From Paracoccus sigandri (GTDB lineage: Bacteria; Pseudomonadota; Alphaproteobacteria; Rhodobacterales; Rhodobacteraceae), in the NCBI RefSeq assembly GCF_003709565.1, contig NZ_QNRC01000012.1, forward strand, positions 1 to 64,000: a stretch of DNA of 64,000 bases, written 5' to 3'. A program made the translations under genes and the position numbers. The notes under the pieces were generated by a model. That model was not told the DNA's origin. It did not search any database and saw only the letters and a program-made list of their open reading frames with translations. Of this stretch, positions 1-8,303 are shown one piece after another. How positions within the stretch are numbered: the stretch's first letter is position 1; the number at the start of each line of letters is the position of its first letter.

Positions 1-152
1 ACCTGTCGCAAGAGGCCGCCGCCTCGGCCGGGGCGCAGACGCCGATGGGGGCGCTGGCCCGGCAGCTATATGATCGATTTGTCGAAGAGGAAGGCGGCAA
101 GGGCCGCGATTTTTCGGCAATGTTGCCACAGTTCGTCGAAAAAAACCGCTGA
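1..152 (+). CDS. mmsB: 3-hydroxyisobutyrate dehydrogenase, C-terminal end (partial)
   Basis: The frame is open from the left window edge to TGA at 150-152, giving about 49 residues. It reads LSQEAAASAGAQTPMGALA and later ends GKGRDFSAMLPQFVEKNR. The PMGALARQLYDRF stretch and the final DFSAM motif are typical of the C-terminal helical domain of 3-hydroxyisobutyrate dehydrogenase, the NAD-dependent enzyme of valine degradation. The catalytic and NAD-binding parts lie outside the window, so the call rests on the tail alone. Another member of the beta-hydroxyacid dehydrogenase family is possible. A hairpin with a short T-run follows at 181-216. Confidence 0.75.
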   Translation, partial: LSQEAAASAGAQTPMGALARQLYDRFVEEEGGKGRDFSAMLPQFVEKNR

Positions 153-180
153 TCCGGCGCTTTTCGCGGGAACCAAAGCC

Positions 181-216
181 GATGTCGCGGAACGGAACCC
201 TCCGCGGCATCGTTTT
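181..216 (+). terminator. Probable rho-independent terminator after mmsB
   Basis: An 11-base stem (181-191 with 201-211, one G-T pair) around a 9-base loop is followed by TTTT at 213-216. It lies 29 bases after the mmsB stop and ahead of the next gene. This would separate mmsB from the small secreted-protein genes. Confidence 0.55.
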
Positions 217-250
217 GCCTGAGAGTTAACGCAGGCCAAGGAAACCCACG

Positions 251-556
251 ATGACGATTGCCCGACCGGTCGCGGCCTCTGCCGCAGCGGCGGTGCTGGC
301 TTATTGCTTTACCGTATCCAGTTTCGCCCAGGGCGCCACCAATGACGGCGCCGCCAGTTCACCCCCGATCTTCCAGGTCGGCGACGTCCTGCCCGAGGCG
401 GATGTGCATATCGTCACCTCGCCCGGCGTCTACGGGCTGGGGCCCGAGCCCCCGGGCAGCCGCTATGCGGTGGCGCATGGCATGCTGATCCGGGTCGATG
501 CGGAAACGACCAAGGTGCTGTCCGTCCTGCGAGAGCAGGCGCGGCCGCTGGACTGA
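251..556 (+). CDS. Small secreted protein, first of a tandem related pair
   Basis: This is a 101-residue protein with a signal peptide: a short N-terminus with Arg5, then an Ala-rich hydrophobic stretch to about residue 26 ending in SSFAQG. A purine-rich AAGGAAA lies just before the ATG. The mature part contains HIVTSPGVYGLGPEPPGSRY followed by an IRVDAETTKVLSVLR stretch and a final LD. The next gene carries the same pattern, so the two look like a duplication. I do not recognise a characterised family. The protein is probably periplasmic, where a small beta-rich fold is plausible. Function is unknown. Confidence 0.75.
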   Translation: MTIARPVAASAAAAVLAYCFTVSSFAQGATNDGAASSPPIFQVGDVLPEADVHIVTSPGVYGLGPEPPGSRYAVAHGMLIRVDAETTKVLSVLREQARPLD

Positions 557-557
557 G

Positions 558-577
558 GGCCGCTATTCGCGGCTTTT
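558..577 (+). terminator. Possible weak terminator between the paired secreted-protein genes
   Basis: A 5-base stem GCCGC/GCGGC (559-563 with 569-573) around TATTC is followed by TTTT at 574-577, directly after the stop of the first secreted-protein gene. The short stem makes it a weak candidate. Confidence 0.3.
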
Positions 578-646
578 CGCGCGCGGCGGCGGAACCACGG
601 GGTGCCCTGGATGGTTGTCCCGAAAACGAGCAGAAGGAAGAATATC

Positions 647-988
647 GTGGCACAGAGGCTTTACCTGACCGCCACGGCGGTGGGGATCGCGCTGTCCGCC
701 ATCGCCGCGACAAGCGCCTGGGTCCTGAGCGATTCCACGGCCGCCGAAAGCGCCGTCACCGCCAGCTGCCTCGCGGATTGCGCGGGCGGCGGCCAGCCCC
801 TGCCCGCCATCGGCGAGCCGGTCGACGAAGAGGCGCTGCATGTCATCACCCATCCCGGCCGCTACGGGCTCAGCCTGGCGCCGTCGGGCAGCCGCTATGG
901 CGTGCTTGACGGGCAGATCGTCCGCTTCAGCGCCAGCGACGGCCAATTGCTGTCGATCCTGCGGCAGACCGACCAGATCCTGGACTGA
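647..988 (+). CDS. Small secreted protein, second of a tandem related pair
   Basis: This is a 113-residue frame if started at GTG 647, which has AGAAGGAAG six bases upstream. An ATG further upstream in frame (611) lacks a comparable ribosome site. The N-terminus (VAQRLYLTATAVGIALSAIA) is a signal peptide or membrane anchor. The C-terminal half reads HVITHPGRYGLSLAPSGSRY, then a GQIVRFSASDGQLLSILR stretch and a terminal ILD. This matches the preceding protein position by position: PGxYGL, PxGSRY, a glycine-led IVR/LIR strand, LSxLR, LD-stop. The loop between the export signal and the shared core is longer here and holds two cysteines (ASCLADCAG). No known function. Confidence 0.75.
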   Translation: MAQRLYLTATAVGIALSAIAATSAWVLSDSTAAESAVTASCLADCAGGGQPLPAIGEPVDEEALHVITHPGRYGLSLAPSGSRYGVLDGQIVRFSASDGQLLSILRQTDQILD

Positions 989-1017
989 ATGCCGCAGCCC
1001 CCGGCGCCGGTCCGGGC

Positions 1018-1066
1018 TTGACGGCCCGACCCGCCCAGACACATTCTGATAACGTAATGTGTCTGG
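1018..1066. promoter_or_regulatory. Perfect inverted repeat over the promoter and ribosome site of the DUF2892 gene
   Basis: CCAGACACATT (1035-1045) and AATGTGTCTGG (1056-1066) form a perfect 11-base inverted repeat with a 10-base centre. A -35-like TTGACG is at 1018-1023, and an 18-base spacing would put a weak -10 (CATTCT, 1042-1047) inside the repeat. The last two bases of the repeat are also the first two of the GGAGG ribosome site (1065-1069). It could be an operator for a dimeric repressor or an RNA hairpin that hides the ribosome site. Confidence 0.55.
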
Positions 1067-1074
1067 AGGTTCTC

Positions 1075-1275
1075 ATGACCCGCAATGTCGGCGGCATCGA
1101 CCGCATCCTGCGCCTGGTCCTTGGCATGGCGCTGATCGCCGCCTTCCTGATCGACCGCGAGGCGGGCCATCGCTGGCTGTATCTGATCGGAATCGTGCCG
1201 CTGCTGACGGCGGTGGCCGGAACCTGCCCGCTCTATTCGCTTTTCGGCATCAATACCTGCCGGATCAACCGCTGA
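1075..1275 (+). CDS. DUF2892 (YgaP-type) small inner-membrane protein
   Basis: A 66-residue protein starting MTRNVGGIDRILRLVLGMAL. It has two hydrophobic segments (about residues 11-25 and 36-53) and the C-terminal GTCPLYSLFGINTC pattern with two cysteines that marks the DUF2892 family. GGAGG at 1065-1069 fixes this ATG over an in-frame upstream start. Family members often accompany rhodanese or sulfide-related genes controlled by ArsR-type repressors, but no such gene is adjacent here. The last 11 bases overlap the end of convergent recN. Confidence 0.85.
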   Translation: MTRNVGGIDRILRLVLGMALIAAFLIDREAGHRWLYLIGIVPLLTAVAGTCPLYSLFGINTCRINR

Positions 1276-2908
1276 TCAGGACGCGCGCGGCCTCGGTCGC
1301 GGCCTCGGTGATCCGGTCGCCCGACAGCATCCGCGCGATCTCCTCGACCCGCTGGTCGCGGGCCAGCGCGGCGACGGTCGAGGTGGTCATCCCGTCCTCG
1401 ACCGATTTCGCCACCCGGAAATGATTCGTCCCCAGCGCCGCGACCTGCGGCGAATGGGTCACGACCAGCACCTGCGCATCCTCGGACAGCCGCTTCAGCC
1501 GCCGCCCGACCGCATCGGCGGTGGCCCCGCCCACGCCCCGGTCGATCTCGTCGAAGATCAGCACCAGCGCGTCATTGCCGCGCGCCAGGCAGACCTTCAG
1601 CGCCAGCAGGAAGCGCGACAGCTCGCCCCCCGAGGCGATCTTGTCCAGGGGACCCGAGGGCGCGCCGGGATTGGTGGCGACGGTGAAGGCCACCGCGTCC
1701 TGGCCCTCGGGGCCGGGCTCGGCCTCGGCCAGGCGGGTCTCGAACACCGCGCGCTCCATCTTCAGGGGCGCCAGCTCCGCCGATACCGCCCGGTCCAGCC
1801 GCGCCGCCGCCTGGGCACGCGCCACGCTCAGCGCATCGGCGGCCTCGGCATAGGCCTCGTCGGCGGCACGGGCGGCCTGTTGCAGCGCCGCGAGCGAGGC
1901 TTCGCCCGCATCGATCCGCCCCAGCCGCTGGCGCAGCTCGTCGGCCAGCCCCGCCAGGTCGTCGGCCAGCACGTCATGCTTGCGCGCCAGGGCCCGCAGC
2001 GCGAACAGCCGCTCCTCGGCGGATTCCAGCGCGGCGGGATCGAATTCCATCGCCGACAGCGCATCCTCGACGCCGCGATGCGCCTCGCCCAGCTCGATCA
2101 GCGCCCGCGACAGCGCCTGGATCGGCTCGTCCAGCCGCCCCTCGGCCCGGTCCGCCGCCCCTTCCAGCCAGCGATTCGCGTCCAGCATCGCGCCCTCGGC
2201 ACCCTCGGCGCCCAGCATCTGCAGGGCGCGGGCGACATCCTCGCGGATCCGCTCGGCCGCCTGCATGGAGCGGCGGCGGGTGTCCAGCTCGGCCTCCTCG
2301 CCCGGCATGGGCGCCAGGTCGTCCAGTTCCCTGACCGCGTGGCGCAGGAAATCCTCTTCCTCGCGCGCGCGGGCCAGCGCCGCCTCGGCCTCGGCCAGCG
2401 CGCGGCGCGCCTCGCGCCGCGCCGCCCATGCCTGGCGCACCGGCGACAGGTCCAGCCCCCCGAAGGCGTCCAGCAGCGCCCGGTGGCCGCGCGGGTTCAG
2501 CAGCCCGCGATCGTCATGCTGGCCATGCAGCTCGACCAGAACCTCGGAGAGCTGCCGCAGCACCTCGCCCGAGACGCGCCGGTCGTTCACATAGCCGGTC
2601 TTGCGCCCGTCGCCGCCATTGATGCGGCGCAGGATCAGCTCGTCCTCGGGCTCGATCCCGACCTCGGACAGGATCGCGCGGGCCGGATGGGCGGGGGGCA
2701 GGTCGAACACCGCCGTGACCTCGCCCTGCGCCGCGCCCTGCCGGACCAGGTCGGCCCGGCCGCGCCAGCCCAGCACGAAGCCCAGGCAATCCAGCAGGAT
2801 CGACTTGCCGGCCCCGGTCTCGCCGGTCAGCACGTTCAGGCCCGGCCCGAAGGACAGCTCCAGCCGGTCGATCAGCAGCATGTCGCGGATGTCCAGCGAA
2901 CGCAGCAT
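1265..2908 (-). CDS. recN: DNA repair protein RecN
   Basis: This 547-residue SMC-like ATPase acts in recombinational repair of double-strand breaks. It opens MLRSLDIRDMLLIDRLELSF and has Walker A GETGAGKS at about residues 29-36. An Ala/Glu/Arg-rich coiled coil fills the middle (about 150-370). The C-terminal head shows the ABC signature ASGGELSRFLLALK and a Walker B VLIFDEID. Length matches the family. AAAGGGG precedes the ATG. It is the last gene of the cell-wall cluster, 31 bases after bamD, and I see no LexA box in that gap. Its 3' end overlaps a convergent small gene by 11 bases. Confidence 0.95.
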   Translation of the reverse strand: MLRSLDIRDMLLIDRLELSFGPGLNVLTGETGAGKSILLDCLGFVLGWRGRADLVRQGAAQGEVTAVFDLPPAHPARAILSEVGIEPEDELILRRINGGDGRKTGYVNDRRVSGEVLRQLSEVLVELHGQHDDRGLLNPRGHRALLDAFGGLDLSPVRQAWAARREARRALAEAEAALARAREEEDFLRHAVRELDDLAPMPGEEAELDTRRRSMQAAERIREDVARALQMLGAEGAEGAMLDANRWLEGAADRAEGRLDEPIQALSRALIELGEAHRGVEDALSAMEFDPAALESAEERLFALRALARKHDVLADDLAGLADELRQRLGRIDAGEASLAALQQAARAADEAYAEAADALSVARAQAAARLDRAVSAELAPLKMERAVFETRLAEAEPGPEGQDAVAFTVATNPGAPSGPLDKIASGGELSRFLLALKVCLARGNDALVLIFDEIDRGVGGATADAVGRRLKRLSEDAQVLVVTHSPQVAALGTNHFRVAKSVEDGMTTSTVAALARDQRVEEIARMLSGDRITEAATEAARVLISG

Positions 2909-2939
2909 CGCCGCCCCTTTCAGACCGCGCGGGCGGCCG

Positions 2940-3800
2940 CTACAGCCACCGGCCCTGGATCATCTGGCGATAGACCGAGGTCAGCCAGCTGTCGCCCTGC
3001 ACCGTCGCCGACAGGCCGCGGCCGCGCAGCTGCGCATAGGCGTCCTGGTAGAAGGGCGAGGACTGGAAGTTGTGGCCCAGGATCGCCCCGGCCGTCTGCG
3101 CCTCGTCGGTCAGGCCAAGCGCCAGATAGGCCTCGGTCAGGCGCAGCAGCGCCTCGGGGGTCTGGGTGGTGGTCTGGAATTCCTCGACCACGACGCGGAA
3201 TCGGTTGATGGCCGAGCTGTAATGCCCGCGCTTGAGGTAATAGCGCCCGATCTCCATCTCTTTCGCGGCCAGGTGGTCGAAGGCCAGGTCGAATTTCAGG
3301 ATCGCGCTGCGGGCATATTCGCTGTCGGGATATTCCTCGATCACGCGGCGCAGCGCCTGCAGCGCCTGGAAGGTCAGGCCCTGGTCGCGGCCGACCTCAT
3401 CGATCTGGTCGTAATAGGACAGGGCCAGCAGATATTGCGCATAGGCCGCGTCCGCATCGCCCGGATAGGTGTCCAGGAATCGCTGCGCGGCGCCGCGCGC
3501 CTCTTCGTAATCCTTGGCCCGGTGGTGGCCATAGGCCTGCATGATCAGCGCCCGCTTGGCCCATTCGGAATAGGGATAGAGCCGCTCGACCTCGGAGAAG
3601 AAGAAGACCGCCTCGCCGGGGCGGCGGCTGTTCTCCAGCTCGAATTCGCCGCGCTTGTAGATTTCCTCGGCGGTGAAGCGGTCAAGGTTGCGCTTCTCTG
3701 CCGATGAGAGGGCCCCGCGATCGCCGCATCCCGCCAGCATGGCCGAGCAAACCACCGCAGCAATCAGAGAAGCCGAAAGTTTCGAGCGCGCCATCTTCAT
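2940..3800 (-). CDS. bamD: Outer membrane assembly lipoprotein BamD
   Basis: A 286-residue lipoprotein with a Lys/Arg start (MKMARSKL), a hydrophobic run and lipobox LAGC at about residue 24. TPR-type helical repeats follow (AEEIYKRGEFELENSRR, then SEVERLYPYSEWAKRALIMQ). This is the BamD/ComL architecture. The protein sits on the periplasmic face of the outer membrane and works with BamA to insert beta-barrel proteins. The start at 3800 is chosen because the lipoprotein signal begins there; a second ATG at 3794 is nearly equivalent. It lies between lpxC and recN, so three envelope genes (ftsZ, lpxC, bamD) are contiguous. Confidence 0.92.
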   Translation of the reverse strand: MKMARSKLSASLIAAVVCSAMLAGCGDRGALSSAEKRNLDRFTAEEIYKRGEFELENSRRPGEAVFFFSEVERLYPYSEWAKRALIMQAYGHHRAKDYEEARGAAQRFLDTYPGDADAAYAQYLLALSYYDQIDEVGRDQGLTFQALQALRRVIEEYPDSEYARSAILKFDLAFDHLAAKEMEIGRYYLKRGHYSSAINRFRVVVEEFQTTTQTPEALLRLTEAYLALGLTDEAQTAGAILGHNFQSSPFYQDAYAQLRGRGLSATVQGDSWLTSVYRQMIQGRWL

Positions 3801-3920
3801 CCTGCCCTTAGATCCTGCCGTGCCGCCCGCCTTTGGCTGGCCGCCGGCACCTCCTAGCACAGAACATCAGGGGGCGCAAAATGGCAATCCGTTGAATTCC
3901 GCGCCTGTTTCCAGCGCCCT

Positions 3921-3958
3921 GTCGGCGGGTGATGCGCAAGAAAACGCCGCCCGCCGAC
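3921..3958 (-). repeat. Inverted repeat between lpxC and bamD
   Basis: GTCGGCGGG (3921-3929) and CCCGCCGAC (3950-3958) form a perfect 9-base inverted repeat with a 20-base loop, 20 bases downstream of the lpxC stop. There is no T-run after it on the minus strand. It may be an mRNA 3'-end hairpin, not a classical terminator. Confidence 0.35.
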
Positions 3959-3978
3959 TCGGGTCCAAATCGCCGCGT

Positions 3979-4911
3979 TCAGATCGCCATCGCGTCGATT
4001 CCCGCCTCGGCGCCATAGGCGGCGACGCCGGCGCCGGGAAGGCGGCTTTCCAGGTCGCTGGAGCAGGTCACCCATTCCCATGCGGTGGGATCGGCGAACA
4101 GCGCGCGCAGCAGCCGGTTGGTCATCGCGTGACCCGCCCGGTGGCCGGTATAGCGCGCCAGAAGCGGCGCGCCAGCCAGCGCCAGGTCGCCCATCGCGTC
4201 CAGCATCTTGTGGCGCACGGCCTCGTCGCGATGGCGGAGGCCGCCCGGCGACAGGACGCGGGCGCCGTCGACGACCACCGCGTTCAGATAGGTGCCGCCC
4301 AGGGCCAGGCCATTCTGGCGCATCGCCTCGACATCGGCCTGGCGGCAGAAGGTGCGGCTGTCGGCCAGCTCGCGCAGGAAGGCGCCATTGGCCATGTCCA
4401 GCGCCTTCTCCTGATGGCCGATGGCGGCATCGGTGAAGTCGATCTGGAAATCGATCTCCAGGTGATCGGCGGGGGTCAGGCGCGCCCAGGCCGCGCCGTC
4501 GCGCACCTCGACCGGGCGCAGCACGCGGATCGCGCGCAGCGGCTGGGCCTGCACCAGGATGCCGGCGCGCAGGATGCCGCGCACGAAGGGCGCCGCCGAG
4601 CCGTCCAGGATCGGCACTTCCGGCCCGTCGACCGTGACCAGCGCGTTATGGATGCCGGTCCCGGCCAGCGCGGCCATCACATGCTCGACCGTGGACAGGG
4701 TCACGCCCTTGCCGTTGTCCATCAGCGTGCACAGCTGCGAGGGCGTCACATGGTCCCAGCGGGCCGGGATGTCGACCGAGGGCGTCAGGTCGGTGCGGCG
4801 GAACATGATGCCGAATCCCGCCGGAGCCGGATGAATCTCCAGCCGCGCCGGGGCGCCGGAATGAAGCCCGACCCCGGTGAAGACAGATTTGGATTTCAGC
4901 GTCGCCTGCAT
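3979..4911 (-). CDS. lpxC: UDP-3-O-acyl-N-acetylglucosamine deacetylase LpxC
   Basis: A 310-residue zinc amidase that catalyses the committed step of lipid A synthesis. The N-terminus (MQATLKSKSVFTGVGLHSG) is characteristic. Zinc-site sequences are STVEHVMAAL (about residue 74 on) and RHKMLDAMGDLALAG (about 227-241), with the HKxxDxxGD signature. ILDGSAAPF marks the substrate tunnel region. Length is normal. Placement between ftsZ and bamD follows the usual order of proteobacterial division clusters, although a terminator after ftsZ and a 160-base leader suggest it has its own promoter. Confidence 0.97.
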   Translation of the reverse strand: MQATLKSKSVFTGVGLHSGAPARLEIHPAPAGFGIMFRRTDLTPSVDIPARWDHVTPSQLCTLMDNGKGVTLSTVEHVMAALAGTGIHNALVTVDGPEVPILDGSAAPFVRGILRAGILVQAQPLRAIRVLRPVEVRDGAAWARLTPADHLEIDFQIDFTDAAIGHQEKALDMANGAFLRELADSRTFCRQADVEAMRQNGLALGGTYLNAVVVDGARVLSPGGLRHRDEAVRHKMLDAMGDLALAGAPLLARYTGHRAGHAMTNRLLRALFADPTAWEWVTCSSDLESRLPGAGVAAYGAEAGIDAMAI

Positions 4912-4965
4912 GTCATGCCTGCCTGTGAATTGATCTTCCCGGAATCACTCGCTCCGGTATCCATC

Positions 4966-4994
4966 CAGCTAGGACGCGCCGCACACGCATTCAA
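4966..4994 (-). promoter_or_regulatory. Possible lpxC promoter in an AT-rich patch
   Basis: On the minus strand TTGAAT (4989-4994) lies 17 bases before TAGCTG (4966-4971). The match at -10 is poor. The adjacent sequence TTAACGAATTGTAAC is strikingly AT-rich for this genome and loosely recalls a CtrA site, but the second half-site does not fit the TTAA-N7-TTAA consensus. Confidence 0.3.
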
Positions 4995-5080
4995 TTAACG
5001 AATTGTAACGGGGTGAAACATTCGCCGCCCGACCCCGCACGGCCCCTGCGGGGAAACACCCAACCCCATGACACGGAACG

Positions 5081-5107
5081 AAAAAAGGGCCGCTCTGGGC
5101 GGCCCTT
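5081..5107 (-). terminator. Rho-independent terminator after ftsZ
   Basis: A perfect 9-base stem (AAGGGCCGC 5085-5093 with GCGGCCCTT 5099-5107) has a 5-base loop. On the minus strand it is followed by a run of six T (5086-5081). It lies 34 bases past the ftsZ stop. Confidence 0.88.
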
Positions 5108-5140
5108 CAAGGCGGCATTCATGCCGGATTCGTGATCGGA

Positions 5141-6745
5141 TCAATTGGCCTGGCGACGCAGGAAAGCCGGGATCTCGACATTGTCCTGGGCGTGGTCCGG
5201 GCTGGCCAGATCGTCGAAATCGGCCTCTTGCTGGCGCGAGCGGACGGCCATGCGGTCGCTGACGCGCTCGGCGATCGAGGCGGCGGCGGGCTTGGCGGCC
5301 GGCTGGTCGCCCCCGTGGCCGGCGATCCGCTCCAGCATCCGGCCCAGGCCGGCCATGCGGCCCTGGTGGCGATCCTGCTCGGTCTGCGCCGGCGCGGCGG
5401 GCTGTTGCGCGGCGGCACGGCCCGGCTGGTTCTCGACCGCGCGGCGCAGACGCTCCTGCACCTGCGGCGAGGGCGTGCCGGGCGCGGCGCTGCCGCGGGT
5501 CGGGGCGAAGAAGCTGTCGGTGCCCTGCTCGACCGAGGGGGTCGCGGCCGGGCGCGCGGCGGCGCGGGCCTGGTAGGCGGGCGGCGGCAGGTCGTCGTCC
5601 AGCGCGGCGGGTTCGGCCGCGCGGGGCTCGGCCATCGGCGCCGGGCTGCGGCGCGGCGGCACCTGGTCGTCGTCCTCCAGCCGGGCGGCGGGGGCGTCTT
5701 TCTGCGCGACGGGCGGGTTCTGGGTCAGCGGCGCGGCCATGCCGCGGCGCGGGGCCGGCGCCTCGGCGGCGGCAGCGGCGGCCGCATCAATGCCGGTGGC
5801 CACGACCGACACGCGGATCGAGCCCTCCATGTCCGGGTCCAGCGTCGAGCCGACGATGATGTTCGCGTCCGAATCGACCTTGTCGCGGATGACGTTCGCG
5901 GCCTCGTCCAGCTCGAACAGGGTCATGTCATAGCCGCCGGTGATGTTGATCAGCACGCCCTTGGCGCCGTTCAGGCTGATCTCGTCCAGCAGCGGGTTGG
6001 CGATGGCGCGCTCGGCGGCCTCTTGCGCGCGGTTGTCGCCCGCGGCCTCGCCGGTGCCCATCATCGCCTTGCCCATCTCGTCCATCACCGCGCGGACGTC
6101 GGCGAAGTCGAGGTTGATCAGGCCCGGACGCACCATCAGGTCGGTCACGCCCTTGACGCCCTGATAGAGCACGTCGTCGGCCATGGCGAAGGCTTCGGTG
6201 AAGGTGGTTTTCTCGTTGGCCAGGCGGAACAGGTTCTGGTTGGGGATGATGATCAGCGTGTCGACGACCTTCTGCAGCGCCTCGACGCCCTCCTCGGCCT
6301 GGCGCATCCGCTTGGTGCCCTCGAACTGGAAGGGCTTGGTCACGACGCCGACGGTCAGGATGCCCATCTCGCGCGCGGCCTGGGCGATGATCGGGGCGGC
6401 GCCGGTGCCGGTGCCGCCGCCCATGCCGGCGGTGATGAAGCACATATGCGCGCCCATCAGGTGATCGACGATATCCTCGATGGTTTCCTCGGCGGCCTTC
6501 GCGCCGATCGAGGGCTTGGCGCCCGCGCCCAGCCCCTCGGTCACTTTCGGACCCATCTGGATGCGGCTGTTCGAGCGCGAGCCGGCCAGCGCCTGCGCAT
6601 CGGTATTGGCGACCACGAACTCGACCCCGTCGAGCTGCTTTTCGATCATGTTGTTGACCGCGTTGCCGCCTGCCCCGCCCACACCGAAAACGGTGATCCG
6701 CGGCTTCAGCTCTTCTTCGTCGTTCATCATCAGATTGAGGTTCAT
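5141..6745 (-). CDS. ftsZ: Cell division GTPase FtsZ
   Basis: A 534-residue tubulin homologue that forms the division ring. The GTPase core starts at about residue 14 ([19 protein letters not shown]), with tubulin signature GGGTGTG at about 109-115 and NTDAQAL at 48-54. The core ends near residue 330. A long Pro/Ala-rich linker of about 170 residues follows, then the conserved C-terminal peptide [11 protein letters not shown] that binds FtsA and other partners. The long linker is usual for alphaproteobacteria. The start [12 protein letters not shown] is preferred because it matches family N-termini and GGCGGA precedes it. A strong terminator follows. Confidence 0.97.
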   Translation of the reverse strand: MNLNLMMNDEEELKPRITVFGVGGAGGNAVNNMIEKQLDGVEFVVANTDAQALAGSRSNSRIQMGPKVTEGLGAGAKPSIGAKAAEETIEDIVDHLMGAHMCFITAGMGGGTGTGAAPIIAQAAREMGILTVGVVTKPFQFEGTKRMRQAEEGVEALQKVVDTLIIIPNQNLFRLANEKTTFTEAFAMADDVLYQGVKGVTDLMVRPGLINLDFADVRAVMDEMGKAMMGTGEAAGDNRAQEAAERAIANPLLDEISLNGAKGVLINITGGYDMTLFELDEAANVIRDKVDSDANIIVGSTLDPDMEGSIRVSVVATGIDAAAAAAAEAPAPRRGMAAPLTQNPPVAQKDAPAARLEDDDQVPPRRSPAPMAEPRAAEPAALDDDLPPPAYQARAAARPAATPSVEQGTDSFFAPTRGSAAPGTPSPQVQERLRRAVENQPGRAAAQQPAAPAQTEQDRHQGRMAGLGRMLERIAGHGGDQPAAKPAAASIAERVSDRMAVRSRQQEADFDDLASPDHAQDNVEIPAFLRRQAN

Positions 6746-6813
6746 GGTTTCCGCCTGTTCTCGTTGGTCTGGCCGGGCGCGGTCCACCCGCTCGAATCCC
6801 CGTTATTCCGCCA

Positions 6814-6842
6814 ATCGTAGCGTTTCTGCCGCGTCACGTCAC
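6814..6842 (-). promoter_or_regulatory. Candidate ftsZ promoter
   Basis: On the minus strand GTGACG (6837-6842) and TACGAT (6814-6819) are spaced by 17 bases, each matching four of six consensus positions. It lies in the 220-base ftsA-ftsZ gap, about 70 bases upstream of the ftsZ start. A separate ftsZ promoter here would fit the terminator after ftsZ. Confidence 0.4.
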
Positions 6843-6917
6843 CCGAAAAAGGGCGAAGTAACGCAAAATCTGGCGGTGAATTCCGCGACTCTAGGCGGTA
6901 TCTTGCCACGGCATCAC

Positions 6918-6950
6918 AATATGGTGGAAGACCGGGGTCCCCACCATATT
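6918..6950 (-). repeat. Strong hairpin between ftsA and ftsZ
   Basis: AATATGGTGG (6918-6927) pairs perfectly with CCACCATATT (6941-6950). The loop itself contains GACCGGGGTC, which can extend the structure. It starts 16 bases after the ftsA stop and has no T-run. This could be an mRNA processing or stability element, or an attenuator, separating ftsA and ftsZ expression. Confidence 0.55.
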
Positions 6951-6965
6951 CCGGGGCCGGCGCCG

Positions 6966-8300
6966 CTACCAGTTGTTGCGGAACCAGCGATAGGCGCGGC
7001 GCAGGCTGCGCGCGGAATAGCTGTCCACCGGCATCTCGAAATCCCACCATTCGTCCTGCGGATGGGCCGCGAACAGCGCCAGCCCGACCGCGCTGGAGAA
7101 GCTGGGATCGGTGAACTGATGGGCCAGCCCGTCGATCCTCAGCGGCCGCCCGCAGCGGATGTTCGGGCCCAGGATCCGCGTCGCCAGCCCGTCCAGGCCG
7201 GGGATCTGGCTGCCGCCGCCGGTCAGCACGATCTGCTGGCTGGGAAGGTAGTCAAATCCAGCCGCATCAAGGATCTGGCGGACGTTTTCCAGAATTTCCT
7301 CGACCCTGGGGCGCATCACGCCGATCACGTCGGCACGGCTGACGGTGCGGCGGTCGGATTCCCAGTCGCCGGTCTCGCCGCCCACCTCGATCATGTCGCG
7401 ATCGTCGCGGCCGGTGGCCTCGATGCCGCCATTCAGGGTCTTCAGCCGCTCGGCCACCGGCAGCGGCACCCGCAGCCCCTGCGCGATATCCTGCGTGACC
7501 AGGTTGCCGCCGATTCTAACTGTGTCGGCGAAGATCATGTGTTTCCTGATGAAAATCGAAACGCCGGTCCCGCCGCCGCCGAAATCGATGCAGGCCGCGC
7601 CCAGTTCCTGCTCGTCCTCGACCAGGCTGGCGCGCCCCGCCGCATAGGAGGCCGAGGCGATCCCCGCCAGTTCCAGGTCGCAGCGCCGGATGCATTGCAC
7701 CAGGTTGCCGACCGCATCGCCGTCGACGGTCATCACATGCATGTCGCAGGCCAGCTTGTTGCCGGCATGGTCGCGCGGATCGGCAAGGCCCGAGCGGTTG
7801 TCCACGGCGAAATTCACCGGCTGGGCGTGCAGCACCTCGCGGCCGCGGCCGAAATCCGGCACATCGCAGGCCGCCAGGACCGAGGCCACGTCATGTTCCG
7901 TCACCTTGCCCGAGGCCAGCGGGATCTCTCCGGCCAGCCCATAGGATGCGGGCCGCCCGCCCGAGATGCAGGCGATGACGTGATCGACGCGCACGCCGGC
8001 GATCTTCTGGGCCTGGGCGACGACGGTGCGGATCGCCTTTTCGGTCTCGGCCATGGTCTCGATCTCGCCATGGCGCATCCCGCGCGACCGGGTCGAGGCC
8101 GCGCCGATCACCCGGAAATTCGCCTGCCCCGCCATCGGCCCGACGCCGTCGGTTTCGCGAAACGTGCCGGTGCCGTCGAAATTCAGCACCAGGCAGGAAA
8201 TCTTCGAGGTCCCGACATCCAGGATGCCGATCACGCCGCGCTGCAATGCCGCGCGCCGCATGTTCCGCATTGCCCGTTGCGTCTGATACAGTGCCGCCAT
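6966..8300 (-). CDS. ftsA: Cell division protein FtsA
   Basis: A 444-residue actin-like ATPase that tethers FtsZ to the membrane. The first ATPase motif is GVIGILDVGTSKISCLVL (about residues 22-39). The IGGNLVTQDIAQGL stretch and VLTGGGSQIPGL (adenosine-binding) follow in order. The C-terminus carries a basic amphipathic tail (SARSLRRAYRWFRNNW), the expected membrane-targeting helix. It follows ftsQ after a 3-base gap; the GGGGGG-rich ribosome site overlaps the end of ftsQ. Confidence 0.96.
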   Translation of the reverse strand: MAALYQTQRAMRNMRRAALQRGVIGILDVGTSKISCLVLNFDGTGTFRETDGVGPMAGQANFRVIGAASTRSRGMRHGEIETMAETEKAIRTVVAQAQKIAGVRVDHVIACISGGRPASYGLAGEIPLASGKVTEHDVASVLAACDVPDFGRGREVLHAQPVNFAVDNRSGLADPRDHAGNKLACDMHVMTVDGDAVGNLVQCIRRCDLELAGIASASYAAGRASLVEDEQELGAACIDFGGGGTGVSIFIRKHMIFADTVRIGGNLVTQDIAQGLRVPLPVAERLKTLNGGIEATGRDDRDMIEVGGETGDWESDRRTVSRADVIGVMRPRVEEILENVRQILDAAGFDYLPSQQIVLTGGGSQIPGLDGLATRILGPNIRCGRPLRIDGLAHQFTDPSFSSAVGLALFAAHPQDEWWDFEMPVDSYSARSLRRAYRWFRNNW

Positions 8301-8303
8301 CGC

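Noticed and set aside
4989..5010. CtrA-like TTAA motif upstream of lpxC
   Set aside because: TTAACGAATTGTAAC has only one exact half-site at the required spacing, so it does not meet the TTAA-N7-TTAA consensus.
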